Positions 18,254 through 26,898 of a DNA stretch of 64,000 nt are shown piece after piece. The stretch lies in NCBI RefSeq assembly GCF_900142725.1, contig NZ_FRBW01000001.1:744001-808000 (forward strand), written 5' to 3'. The DNA is from Roseibium suaedae. Its GTDB lineage: Bacteria > Pseudomonadota > Alphaproteobacteria > Rhizobiales > Stappiaceae. The position numbers and the translations under genes are program-made. Position 1 is the first letter of the stretch. Each line of letters starts with the position of its first letter. Below the pieces are notes generated by a model. It was not told the origin of the DNA. It saw only the letters and a program-made list of their open reading frames with translations, and did no database searches.

Positions 18254-18898
18254 ATGGACCTGACGGAAGCCCTTGATCACTATTGCGAAAGGCTCAGCCC
18301 GGATTTCTGGGCGGAGCCCGTCAACGCCCTCAGCAATCTGGCGTTCATTATCGCCGCCCTTGCAGGGTTCCTGTTGTGGCGGCGTCTGCCGCAGCGGGAC
18401 TGGCCGATCCTGGGCCTGATCCTTGTGGTGCTGGCAACGGGCATCGGATCGTTCCTGTTTCACACCATCGCCACCCGATGGGCCATGCTGGCGGATGTGA
18501 TCCCGATAGCCATCTTCATTCATGCCTATCTGCTGATCGCGCTGATCCGCGTGCTTGGTCTGCGCTGGTGGCTCGCCCTCGCAGCAACTGTGCTCTTTCT
18601 TTTCGTGTCGCCCTATGTCGGTGGTGCGGTGCAAGGGATTGCCGGATCCTCCTCGGGCTATGTTCCGGCGCTCGCCGCCCTGTTCGTCGTGGGGCTTGCA
18701 GCCCTGCCGCTTGAGCGCAAGGCGGGAGTATCTCTTTGTGCAATTGGTGGGCTTTTTGCGCTTTCGGTCACCCTTCGCACACTGGACTCGCCGCTTTGCG
18801 GGTCCCTGCCGCTCGGAACGCATTTCCTGTGGCATATTTTGAACGGAACCGTTCTCTTTTCGCTTCTCTGGGTTCTCATTTCCCTGAAGCGAGGTTAA
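18254..18898 (+). CDS. Ceramidase-like integral membrane hydrolase (CREST superfamily)
   Basis: A 214-residue protein with about seven membrane helices and the alkaline-ceramidase pattern: EPVN near the N-terminus (Glu21, Asn24), GSFLFHTIATRWAMLADVIPI with Ser66, His70 and Asp81, and GTHFLWHILNG with His190 and His194. The Ser-X3-His-X10-Asp and His-X3-His spacings equal those of the zinc site in human ACER3, so metal-dependent amide hydrolysis in the membrane is plausible. The physiological substrate (sphingolipid, other acyl-amide lipid) is unknown. It follows the aminotransferase gene by 41 nt. Confidence 0.85.
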   Translation: MDLTEALDHYCERLSPDFWAEPVNALSNLAFIIAALAGFLLWRRLPQRDWPILGLILVVLATGIGSFLFHTIATRWAMLADVIPIAIFIHAYLLIALIRVLGLRWWLALAATVLFLFVSPYVGGAVQGIAGSSSGYVPALAALFVVGLAALPLERKAGVSLCAIGGLFALSVTLRTLDSPLCGSLPLGTHFLWHILNGTVLFSLLWVLISLKRG

Positions 18899-19017
18899 AC
18901 CCGAGAAAGAATAAGTCGTTTCGGCCCTCGTGAAGGTCAGTTTCGGCAAGGGGTTCGTGCCCGGGCGCATCGGTTCTGGCACGGATAGGGGTGGTTCATA
19001 AAAAGGCCTTCGAGCTC

Positions 19018-21321
19018 ATGAGCGAAAATAAGAACCAGGGTAGTGATCTTACGGAAGCCGCGCTGTACTTCCACCAGCATCCCCGGCCGGGAAAGCTGGA
19101 GATCCAGGCAACCAAGCCGCTCGGCAACCAGCGAGACCTTGCACTGGCCTATTCTCCGGGGGTTGCTGCCCCTTGCGAGGAAATCGCCAAGGATCCGTCA
19201 AAAGCTGCGGATTACACCGCGCGCGGCAATCTGGTCGGCGTGATTTCCAACGGCACGGCTGTTCTCGGTCTCGGTGCCATTGGTCCGCTCGCGTCCAAGC
19301 CGGTGATGGAAGGCAAGGCCGTCCTCTTCAAGAAATTCGCCGGTATCGACGTTTTCGACATCGAAGTGGACGAGCTGGATGTTGACCGTTTCGTGGATGC
19401 GGTGGCCGTGCTTGAGCCGACCTTCGGCGGCATCAACCTTGAAGACATCAAGGCTCCCGAGTGCTTCCAGATCGAGGCCAAGCTCCGCCAGCGGATGAAC
19501 ATTCCGGTCTTCCATGACGACCAGCACGGCACCGCCATCATCGTGGGCGCGGCTGTCCGCAATGGCCTGGAACTTGCGGGCAAGGACATGTCCGAGGCGA
19601 AGATCGTGGCCTCCGGTGCTGGCGCGGCTGCGCTTGCCTGCCTCAACATGCTCGTTTCGCTCGGCGCCAAGGTCGAGAACATCTGGATCTCGGACATCGA
19701 GGGCGTGGTCTATGAGGGCCGCGAGACCCTGATGGACGAGTGGAAGGCGAAATTCGCGCAGAAGACCGACAAGCGCACGCTCGCCGAAATCATCGACGGC
19801 GCGGACGTGTTCCTCGGCCTGTCGGCAGCCGGCGTTCTGAAGCCGGACATGGTCGCCCGCATGGGCGATGGCCCGCTCATTCTGGCGCTCGCCAACCCGC
19901 GTCCGGAGATCATGCCGGAAGACGCACTGGCCGTGCGGTCGGATGTGGTCATGTGCACGGGCCGTTCGGATTATCCGAACCAGGTCAACAACGTGCTCTG
20001 CTTCCCCTACATCTTCCGCGGCGCGCTTGATGTTGGCGCGACGACGATCAACGAAGAGATGAAGCACGCGGCCGTGAAGGCCATTGCGGAACTCGCCAAG
20101 GAAGAGCCGTCCGATGTGGCTGCCCGCGCCTATGGCGGCGTGACAGAGACCTTTGGTCCGAAGTACCTGATCCCGTCGCCCTTCGATCAGCGCCTGATCC
20201 TGCGCATTGCCCCGGCCGTTGCCAAGGCTGCGATGGAAACCGGTGTTGCGACCCGGCCGATCGAGGATTTCGACGCCTATCTGGACCGGTTGAACCGCTT
20301 CGTATTCCGCTCCGGTCTGGTGATGAAGCCGATCATCCAGGCGGCCAGCCAGGATCCGAAGCGCGTCATCTATGCGGAAGGTGAAGACGAGCGCGTGCTG
20401 CGTGCCGCTCAGGTTCTGCTGGAAGACAAGGTGGCTGTGCCGATCCTCGTCGGCCGTCCCGATGTTCTGAAAACCCGCTGCGAGCGTTTCGGCCTGAAGA
20501 TCCGTCCTGGCGTCGACTTTGAGTTCATCAACCCGCAGGACGATCCGCGCTACCGCGACTATGTCGACGAGTATTTCTCCTGCGTTGGCCGCAAGGGGCT
20601 TCCGCCGGATGCAGCCCGCACCATCGTGCGCACCAACACCACGGTGATTTCGGCCCTGGCCGTGCGCCGCGGTGATGCGGATGCGGTGATCTGTGGTCTG
20701 GAAGGCCGTTACATCCGTCACCTGCGCGACATCCGTCAGATCATCGGCCCGCGTCCGGGTGTCCGGGATCTTTCGGCCCTGTCCTTGCTGATCAACAGCC
20801 GCGGTGCCGTGTTCCTGAGCGATACTTTCGTGACCGAAGAACCGGATGCGGAAGAACTGGCGGAAATGGCCCTGCTGGCTGCAGAGGAAATCGAACGCTT
20901 CGGCATTGCGCCGAAGGTCGCGCTTCTGTCCCTGTCCAACTTCGGCTCCCGTGACACGGCCTCATCCCGCAAGATGCGCGATGCGCTTCAGATCCTCTGG
21001 GACAAGTGCCCGGATCTGGAAGTGGATGGTGAAATGCATGGCGACTCTGCTCTCAGCGAAGTGCTGCGCCAGCGCGTGATGCCGGACAGCAAGCTGACGG
21101 GCGAAGCCAATCTGCTGCTGTTCCCCAATCTGGATGCGGCAAACATTGCGCTGAACCTTCTGAAGGTGGCGACCCAGGCGCTGCATGTGGGGCCGATCCT
21201 GCTCGGGACCTCCAAGCCTGCGCATATTCTGACGCCATCGGTGACTTCGCGTGGTGTTGTGAACATGTCTGCACTGGCCTGCGTCGAAGCGCAGAAGAAG
21301 GGCGCAGCCACCTTGGGCTGA
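19018..21321 (+). CDS. maeB: NADP-dependent malic enzyme with C-terminal phosphotransacetylase-like domain
   Basis: A 767-residue MaeB-type enzyme converting malate to pyruvate, CO2 and NADPH. N-terminal malic domain (about 20-150: [31 protein letters not shown]), the NAD-binding domain (about 160-400: [58 protein letters not shown]), and a PTA-like domain (about 430-760) that usually is regulatory, binding acetyl-CoA, rather than catalytic. Start ATG 19018 was preferred; GTG 18991 with GGATAGG ahead of it is nearly as good. A terminator follows. Confidence 0.94.
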   Translation: MSENKNQGSDLTEAALYFHQHPRPGKLEIQATKPLGNQRDLALAYSPGVAAPCEEIAKDPSKAADYTARGNLVGVISNGTAVLGLGAIGPLASKPVMEGKAVLFKKFAGIDVFDIEVDELDVDRFVDAVAVLEPTFGGINLEDIKAPECFQIEAKLRQRMNIPVFHDDQHGTAIIVGAAVRNGLELAGKDMSEAKIVASGAGAAALACLNMLVSLGAKVENIWISDIEGVVYEGRETLMDEWKAKFAQKTDKRTLAEIIDGADVFLGLSAAGVLKPDMVARMGDGPLILALANPRPEIMPEDALAVRSDVVMCTGRSDYPNQVNNVLCFPYIFRGALDVGATTINEEMKHAAVKAIAELAKEEPSDVAARAYGGVTETFGPKYLIPSPFDQRLILRIAPAVAKAAMETGVATRPIEDFDAYLDRLNRFVFRSGLVMKPIIQAASQDPKRVIYAEGEDERVLRAAQVLLEDKVAVPILVGRPDVLKTRCERFGLKIRPGVDFEFINPQDDPRYRDYVDEYFSCVGRKGLPPDAARTIVRTNTTVISALAVRRGDADAVICGLEGRYIRHLRDIRQIIGPRPGVRDLSALSLLINSRGAVFLSDTFVTEEPDAEELAEMALLAAEEIERFGIAPKVALLSLSNFGSRDTASSRKMRDALQILWDKCPDLEVDGEMHGDSALSEVLRQRVMPDSKLTGEANLLLFPNLDAANIALNLLKVATQALHVGPILLGTSKPAHILTPSVTSRGVVNMSALACVEAQKKGAATLG

Positions 21322-21351
21322 TCCCTTCGTGGCTGAGTTTGCACCAATCAG

Positions 21352-21375
21352 AACGGCGGCTTCGGCCGCCGTTTT
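21352..21375 (+). terminator. Intrinsic terminator of maeB
   Basis: AACGGCGGC-ttcg-GCCGCCGTT with a UUCG loop and a short T run, 30 nt after the maeB stop. Confidence 0.88.
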
Positions 21376-21474
21376 CGTGTTTTGATCTTCACATTGAGTT
21401 TATCGTCTGGGATCGGGCTTCTGCGGCACTATCTGTTCCAAGGAACAAGCATTTGCTGTCACAGGAGAAATCAG

Positions 21475-22608
21475 ATGCACATGACCCTTTCCCTTGGATC
21501 GAGCCTAAAGGTGGCTTGCGTTCTGCCTGTGCTGGCAACCGTATCGCTGCCTGCTGCAGTTCAGGCTGAAACCCGTGTTGCACCCGTGACGGTTGCTTCG
21601 GGCTTGGCCTCTCCCTGGGGCCTGGCCTTTCTGCCTGGCGGCGGCTATCTGGTCACAGAGCGGGACGGCGTGCTCAAATTCGTCGCTGGCGACGGGTCAT
21701 CCTCCGTTGTCTCCGGCGCGCCCAAGGTGGCTGCCAGCGGGCAGGGTGGTCTTCTGGACATCGCGCTTGCGCCAGACTTTCAGGACACCCACGAGATCTA
21801 CATGACCTTCTCCGAGCCCTCGCCAGATGGAGCTGGAACCTCGCTCTTTCGCGCCAAGCTGGAAGGGAAGGCAGGGTCGTTCCGCCTGACTGAAGGCAAG
21901 GTCGTCTTCTCCGGCAACAACCGGACCTCGGGCGGCAAGCATTTCGGATCCCGCATTGCCTTTGCTCCGGATGGAATGGTCTTCATCACCGCCGGAGAGC
22001 GCGGTGATGGCGAGCGTGCGCAGAACCCGGACAATCACGGCGGATCTGTTCTGCGCCTGACCCGTGATGGGGGCGTCCCGCAGGACAATCCCTTCGTGGG
22101 AAAGGCTGGCTTCCAGCCGGAGATCTGGTCCATGGGGCATCGCAACCCTCAAGGCGCTGCCATTCATCCGCAAACGGGTCAGCTCTGGACCGTCGAACAT
22201 GGCGCACGCGGAGGGGATGAGATCAATCGTCCCGAGGCCGGAAAGAACTATGGCTGGCCCGTCATTTCCTATGGCCGCCACTATACCTTCCTGCCGATCG
22301 GTGAGGGCACCCACAAGGAGGGCATGGAGCAGCCCTTACACTATTGGGATCCCTCAATTGCTCCCTCAGGCATGGCTTTCGTGACAAGTAGTGTGTATCC
22401 GGGCTGGGAGGGAAGCCTGCTCATCGGTGCTCTTGCCGGTCAGCACCTTAGCCGTCTTTCTCTTGAGGGAGAGAATGTCACTGGCGAGGAAAAGCTGCTG
22501 GAAGATCTTGGCGAGCGCATCCGGGATGTAAGGCAAGGTCCGGACGGCAAGATCTATCTTCTGACTGACAGCGATGAGGGCAAGCTCATCCGCCTGGATC
22601 TGATGTAG
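21475..22608 (+). CDS. PQQ-dependent sugar dehydrogenase (aldose dehydrogenase YliI-like), secreted
   Basis: A 377-residue protein: signal peptide (about 1-30, VACVLPVLATVSLPAAVQA), then a six-bladed beta-propeller of the soluble glucose/aldose dehydrogenase type. Motifs include SPWGLAFLPGG, GQGGLLDIALAPDF, GSRIAFAPDGMVFITAGERG, WSMGHRNPQGAAIHP and WTVEHGARGGDEIN, which carry PQQ- and calcium-site residues in the family. It should oxidise free aldoses in the periplasm; the acceptor is not evident. AGGAG lies 7 nt before ATG 21475. It stands alone between a terminator and a convergent GGDEF-EAL gene. Confidence 0.88.
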   Translation: MHMTLSLGSSLKVACVLPVLATVSLPAAVQAETRVAPVTVASGLASPWGLAFLPGGGYLVTERDGVLKFVAGDGSSSVVSGAPKVAASGQGGLLDIALAPDFQDTHEIYMTFSEPSPDGAGTSLFRAKLEGKAGSFRLTEGKVVFSGNNRTSGGKHFGSRIAFAPDGMVFITAGERGDGERAQNPDNHGGSVLRLTRDGGVPQDNPFVGKAGFQPEIWSMGHRNPQGAAIHPQTGQLWTVEHGARGGDEINRPEAGKNYGWPVISYGRHYTFLPIGEGTHKEGMEQPLHYWDPSIAPSGMAFVTSSVYPGWEGSLLIGALAGQHLSRLSLEGENVTGEEKLLEDLGERIRDVRQGPDGKIYLLTDSDEGKLIRLDLM

Positions 22609-22648
22609 CCGTCTCAGGATGTGGAGTGATCGGGTGGTGAGGGAGGCG

Positions 22649-24235
22649 TCACGCCTCGCGAAGCTGTGCCTGCCCAATAGGATTGCTCTGCTTCTGGCCT
22701 TCCGCCTGAATGAAAGCCATGGCTTCTTCCGCCGGGACGGCCTTGCCGAAGAGAAACCCTTGGCCGTAGCTGCAGCCCAAATCCTTCAGCGCATCCAGCT
22801 GCTGCGGGTTCTCGATGCCTTCGGCGGTGGTCGCGATGCCCAGGCCCTTACCGAGTGCCACCATGGTCCGCACGATGTTCATCTTCTTCTCGTCCGTTTC
22901 CAGGGCTGAAATGAAGCTGCGGTCGATCTTGATCTTGTCGAAGGAAAATTTCGACAATTGCGAGAGGCTGGAATAGCCGGTGCCAAAGTCGTCCAGGGCG
23001 ACGCTGATCCCGGCTTGCCTGAGGTCGGTGATGACCTTGGCCGCCAGATTGATATCCCGCACCAGAGCGGTTTCGGTAATCTCGATTTCCAGGCGGCGTG
23101 GATTGAAGCCTGTCTCGCCCAGAACCTTGACGATCCGGATTCCCAGCAGCCGGTCGACCATCATGGTCGGCGAAATGTTGAAAGCCAGCGTGAGATGGGC
23201 TGGCCAGGTCTTGGCATCAAGGCAAGCCTGCCGCAGGAGATGTTCTGACAGCTCCACGATCAGGCCAATGTCTTCCGCCATGGGAATGAACTCATCCGGC
23301 CCGATGGAGCGGGAGGTCCCGACCGGCCACCGCGCCAGCGCTTCGAAGCCCCGCAACTGCCCTGACTTCAGGTCGATCAAGGGCTGGTAATAGGGGGTGA
23401 TGGTCTTTTCCCTGATCGCCTGCCGGAGCTTGGCCTCCACTTCCGCCCGCTTGGCCAGAATGTCGCTCATGTGGGCCTGATAGGCTGTGACCTGATTGCG
23501 TCCCCGGTTCTTGGCCGCATAAAGCGCCACATCGGCGCACATGGTCAGATCTTTCAGGGACAGGGCGTCTTCCGGGAACCGCGCATGGCCGATGCAAGCG
23601 CCGACTTCCGCGTGAATACCGCAGATCTCAATCGGATTTGAAAGCTCTTTTACGGCGGATACGCAGAGCGCGCGCAAGTCTTCCGGGTCATGGCATGGGC
23701 TGAGAACAAGGAACTCATCCCCGCCCAGGCGGATGATGATTGCTTCCTTGAAGGTTTTGGTCAGGCGGTTGGAGATCGCAACAAGAAGACTGTCGCCGCC
23801 TTCATGGCCGATCAGGTCATTGACCTTCTTGAAGCCGTCAAGATCGATGGCACAGACCGCATAGCCATCGGGGAAGTTCTCGCGCACGATCCTTGCCGCT
23901 TCCTCATCCAGAAACCGCCGGTTCGGCAATTTGGTCAGAAAGTCATGAAACGAGATCCAGGTGGCCTTTGTTTCGGCGATTGTACGGGCCTTGGTCTCCC
24001 GGCGCAGCTCTTTCAGACGGCGGATCGCATAGACATATCCGGCAGCCCCGGCGCACATCAGGCCGAGAATGATCTCGTCGAGCTGATACTCTTCATGATC
24101 CCGGGTGAACTCGCTCAGCGTTTCATAGGCGTCCAGCATAGACATAATTATCAATGCAATTACTGCGCAGAATGTCGCAAGAATTGCATCGGTTGTTGCT
24201 GGGCTCAGGTTCCGGAATTTGTTGAGTCTTTTCAT
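22649..24235 (-). CDS. Membrane-bound GGDEF-EAL protein (diguanylate cyclase / c-di-GMP phosphodiesterase)
   Basis: A 528-residue protein: two N-terminal membrane helices (about 16-34 and 53-72) with a short loop, so no obvious periplasmic sensor; GGDEF domain with an intact GGDEF (171-175) but no RxxD inhibitory I-site ahead of it; and an EAL domain with EAL (298-300), DDFGTGYSSL and the catalytic-site TAEGIEN. Both halves could be active; net direction of c-di-GMP turnover cannot be predicted. Convergent with the sugar dehydrogenase; its promoter faces rhlE. Confidence 0.93.
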   Translation of the reverse strand: MKRLNKFRNLSPATTDAILATFCAVIALIIMSMLDAYETLSEFTRDHEEYQLDEIILGLMCAGAAGYVYAIRRLKELRRETKARTIAETKATWISFHDFLTKLPNRRFLDEEAARIVRENFPDGYAVCAIDLDGFKKVNDLIGHEGGDSLLVAISNRLTKTFKEAIIIRLGGDEFLVLSPCHDPEDLRALCVSAVKELSNPIEICGIHAEVGACIGHARFPEDALSLKDLTMCADVALYAAKNRGRNQVTAYQAHMSDILAKRAEVEAKLRQAIREKTITPYYQPLIDLKSGQLRGFEALARWPVGTSRSIGPDEFIPMAEDIGLIVELSEHLLRQACLDAKTWPAHLTLAFNISPTMMVDRLLGIRIVKVLGETGFNPRRLEIEITETALVRDINLAAKVITDLRQAGISVALDDFGTGYSSLSQLSKFSFDKIKIDRSFISALETDEKKMNIVRTMVALGKGLGIATTAEGIENPQQLDALKDLGCSYGQGFLFGKAVPAEEAMAFIQAEGQKQSNPIGQAQLREA

Positions 24236-24661
24236 ATGATGCGCCGAATTGATTGCAAAACTAACCTAGGGTGAAAGAGTTTCCAATTTCCTTAAGTATT
24301 CAGCCGCTCCTGCGTCCGAGGTGTGGGTAGAAGAGCGGTGCAGAGGGCAGGGAGAAGGGAGTGGGCAGCCTTTGATCTTGACTTTAGCTCATGAAGGACC
24401 GATATCCGGGGCGCTGGATCCGGCTGCCGCGTGAGCAGCCCGCGTTCGCCGTTCTCCGTCTCAGGACGCTGCAGGAACGGTCCTCCACACCGCAAGGTCT
24501 GGCACAGAGCCTCCAACCGGAGGCAATTCCCCTGGTTCCCAATTCACGCGGGGTTCTGACGGCTGAGGCCGCAACCGCCATGTCCGGCAGTCTCATGACG
24601 AGGTGCCGGCAACGGATCCATGCATGTGGATCTGCCAGGGCGCCAATACGAAGGTTTAAAC
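24236..24661. other. Non-coding region between the GGDEF-EAL gene and rhlE
   Basis: 426 bp with no convincing gene. Its left edge (24236-24295) is AT-rich and should hold the leftward promoter of the GGDEF-EAL gene. The rest is high-GC and would be a long 5' leader of rhlE. Near its end, 24615-24635 contains a small inverted repeat (GATCCA-tgcatg-TGGATC) about 30 nt before the rhlE start. A 92-codon open frame at 24391-24669 lacks a ribosome site and family resemblance and is not called. Confidence 0.5.
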
Positions 24662-25987
24662 TTGACTGATTTCAAATCGCTTGGCCTTTCCGACCAGCTT
24701 CTGAAGGCCATTGAGGCGAACGGCTATGATGCGCCGACGCCAATTCAGCGTGACGCAATCCCTTATGTTCTCAAGGGCGATGACCTGATGGGTCTGGCCC
24801 AGACCGGTACCGGAAAGACCGCCGCCTTCGGGCTGCCGCTGGTCGACCGGCTGCTGGCAAATCCGCAAGCTTCCCAGCAGCGCGGAACCCGCGCCCTGAT
24901 CCTGGCTCCCACCCGCGAACTGGTGAACCAGATCGCAAAGAATCTCATCTCCTTCGTCAAGGGGACGCCGCTGCGCGTCACCTCCATCGTCGGCGGTGTT
25001 TCCATCAACGCCCAGATCAAGCGCCTTGAGCGCGGCACGGACATTCTGGTGGCAACACCGGGCCGTCTGCTGGATCTGGTAGATCGCCGGGCTGTGCGTC
25101 TCGACACGGCCACCTTCCTGGTTCTGGACGAAGCCGACCAGATGCTGGATCTCGGCTTTATCCATGCCCTGCGCAAGATCGCATCGCTGGTCGCCAAGAA
25201 GCGTCAGACGCTGCTGTTCTCGGCCACCATGCCGAAGCAGATCAACGAACTGGCACAGTCCTACCTGACCGATCCGGTCCGGGTGGAAGTGGCTCCGGCC
25301 GGCAAGACGGCGGACAAGGTCACCCAGAAGGTCCATTTCATGGACCAGAAGGCAAAGACCGACTTCCTCATCAACCTGCTCTGCGAAGGTCCGGACGACA
25401 TGTCCCTGGTCTTCTGCCGCACCAAGCATGGCGCCGAGCGCCTTATGAAGAAGCTCGTGTCCTGCGGTATTTCGGCAGGATCCATTCATGGCAACAAGAG
25501 CCAGAACCAGCGTGACCGGGCCATCAAGGGCCTGCGTGAAGGCGAGATCAATGTTCTGGTCGCGACGGATGTGGCTGCCCGCGGCATCGACATTCCGGGT
25601 GTGAGCCACGTCTACAATTTCGAGCTGCCGGAAGTGCCGGAAGCCTATGTGCACCGGATCGGCCGGACGGCACGTGCCGGTGCCAATGGTGATGCCATTG
25701 CCCTGTGTGCTCCGGAAGAAATCGGCCTGCTCCGCCAGATCGAGAAGCTGACGAGCAACAAGATCGAAGTCGCCAGCGGCGATGTGCCGTCCGACCATGC
25801 AGCCGTCTCGCCGCGCCGCGGCAAGAGCGGTGGCGGTGGCCAGCGTCAGCGTTCTGGCGGTGGTGGTCATGGTGGACGTGAGGGTGCCAAGGCGAAGGCA
25901 AAAGGTGGCAATTCCGGTCCGGATGCCAGCCGGCGTCCCCGGCGCCCGCGCCGTCGCCCTCAGGGCGAGCGGTCCGCTGCAGCCTAA
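24662..25987 (+). CDS. rhlE: DEAD-box RNA helicase, RhlE type
   Basis: A 441-residue ATP-dependent RNA helicase. Motifs in order: Q motif (FKSLGLSDQLLKAIEANGYDAPTPIQ), I (AQTGTGKT), Ia (PTRELVNQI), GG, Ib (TPGRLLD), II (VLDEADQML), III (SAT), IV (LVFCRTKHGAE), V (VLVATDVAARGIDI) and VI (YVHRIGRTARAG). The last about 60 residues are a basic Gly/Arg-rich tail typical of RhlE proteins. Start TTG 24662 has AAGG 9 nt upstream and gives the normal N-terminus (LTDFKSLGLS); ATG 24620 in frame would add 14 residues. A strong terminator follows at 26011. Confidence 0.92.
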   Translation: MTDFKSLGLSDQLLKAIEANGYDAPTPIQRDAIPYVLKGDDLMGLAQTGTGKTAAFGLPLVDRLLANPQASQQRGTRALILAPTRELVNQIAKNLISFVKGTPLRVTSIVGGVSINAQIKRLERGTDILVATPGRLLDLVDRRAVRLDTATFLVLDEADQMLDLGFIHALRKIASLVAKKRQTLLFSATMPKQINELAQSYLTDPVRVEVAPAGKTADKVTQKVHFMDQKAKTDFLINLLCEGPDDMSLVFCRTKHGAERLMKKLVSCGISAGSIHGNKSQNQRDRAIKGLREGEINVLVATDVAARGIDIPGVSHVYNFELPEVPEAYVHRIGRTARAGANGDAIALCAPEEIGLLRQIEKLTSNKIEVASGDVPSDHAAVSPRRGKSGGGGQRQRSGGGGHGGREGAKAKAKGGNSGPDASRRPRRPRRRPQGERSAAA

Positions 25988-26010
25988 GCTGAGCAACATT
26001 GAAGTATCAG

Positions 26011-26043
26011 AAGGCCGGCTGGTTACAGCCGGCCTTTTCTTTT
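26011..26043 (+). terminator. Intrinsic terminator of rhlE
   Basis: AAGGCCGGCTG-gtta-CAGCCGGCCTT followed by TTCTTTT, 23 nt after the rhlE stop. Confidence 0.92.
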
Positions 26044-26178
26044 GAGCGAGCTATGCAGTTCTTGCAATGCAGCTGCGAAAATGTTTTTGTCAGTAAAATT
26101 AATCTAATTAATTGAAAAATTTAAATATTTTACATTTTGAGGATTTTTTCACTGATTGAAAAATATCTTGATCATTCC

Positions 26179-26190
26179 GCTTACGTAAGC
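26179..26190. repeat. 12-bp perfect palindrome in AT-rich DNA
   Basis: GCTTACGTAAGC, its own reverse complement, in an AT-rich region with no nearby gene start. It shares the TTACGTAA core of the putative operator at 28756, but no gene starts close by. Confidence 0.4.
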
Positions 26191-26460
26191 TAAAAGCTTC
26201 CCTATCGGCAGCACGGCGCGAATGAAGCTCTCGAGAGAGCCTTTCGGCGCATGGCCAGTTCAATGGCCTGATTTCGGGCTGCCCAAAATGATGTTCAAGT
26301 AATGAATGATGCTCTCACACCGGATCGGTATCTGGTGTGATCTTGGCCGCGCGTTCCAATTCAAAACGGGCGGCGGCCAGCCTTTTCATTCTGAGAAAGA
26401 TGTTCAGTGCCGAGAGCGATTCCGGCGCAGAGGAAACGCATGCCCTGAACCTGGCAGAAA

Positions 26461-26850
26461 GCCGGTCGGGTAATCAGTTCAGCTTGTGGCTGCGAACCAT
26501 GTGTCGTCCGGTGCGGGACAGATCGCCAATATAGGCGGCGCGCCCGGAGACGTGTGACCCCGTTCGCAACCGGCGTCCCCTTTGACCAGGAGAGGGCGCC
26601 GGATCCCCCATCGTCCACAAGGCAACGGCGCCGGCGCTCGGAACTTGTTCCGAATGCCGGTCGGGTAATCAGTTCAGCTTGTGGCTGCGAACCATGTGTC
26701 GTCCGGTGCGGGACAGATCGCCAATATAGGCGGCGCGCCCGGAGACGTGTGACCCCGTTCGCAACCGGCGTCCCCTTTGACCAGGAGAGGGCGCCGGATC
26801 CCCCATCGTCCACAAGGCAACGGCGCCGGCGCTCGGAACTTGTTCCGAAT
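26461..26850. repeat. Two perfect tandem copies of a 195-bp unit
   Basis: Copy 1 is 26461-26655 and copy 2 is 26656-26850; I compared them base by base and found no difference. The unit starts with GCCGGTCGGGTAATCAG and ends with the left part of a hairpin (GGCGCCGGCGCTCGGAAC). Only the first five bases of a third copy follow before the sequence diverges. The unit is 65 codons long, so open frames run through it, but no coding signals are seen. Probably a recent duplication of an intergenic element. Confidence 0.95.
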
Positions 26851-26861
26851 GCCGGCGCCGT
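26820..26861. repeat. Long hairpin next to the ETF-QO 3' end
   Basis: An 11-bp outer stem (A-CGGCGCCGGC with GCCGGCGCCG-T) and a 7-bp inner stem (TCGGAAC with GTTCCGA) separated by a 2-nt internal mismatch. It lies 38 nt past the stop of the leftward ETF-QO gene and may end that transcript, although there is no clear T run. The first tandem copy has the left arm and inner stem but its outer right arm reads GCCGGTCGG instead, so the structure is complete only here. Confidence 0.75.
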
Positions 26862-26898
26862 CTGTATTTCCAGGCTATGAAACGACTTTCAGAGGGTC

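Larger units (their letters stand above)
26044..26898. other. 855-bp non-coding region with AT-rich segment and tandem repeat
   Basis: No gene is supported here. It begins with a very AT-rich segment (about 26085-26170), a perfect 12-bp palindrome GCTTACGTAAGC at 26179-26190, then a mixed stretch to 26460, then two exact 195-bp tandem copies and a long hairpin next to the 3' end of the ETF-QO gene. Short open frames through the repeat (up to 150 codons leftward) simply repeat the same 65-residue translation and have no ribosome site, so they are not called. Confidence 0.6.

Noticed and set aside
18254..18898. A rhodopsin or hemolysin-III-type seven-helix protein
   Set aside because: The EPVN, SFLFH, AD and HxxxH pattern fits ceramidases specifically; no retinal lysine is seen.
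19198..20721. A 507-codon minus-strand frame opposite maeB
   Set aside because: Antisense to an intact, well-conserved gene; no domain or ribosome site.
24391..24669. A 92-residue protein in front of rhlE
   Set aside because: No Shine-Dalgarno, Arg/Pro-rich random-looking translation, and it overlaps the rhlE start.
26361..26813. A minus-strand protein with two 65-residue repeats
   Set aside because: It only reports the 195-bp DNA repeat whose length is divisible by three; no ribosome site and no family resemblance.
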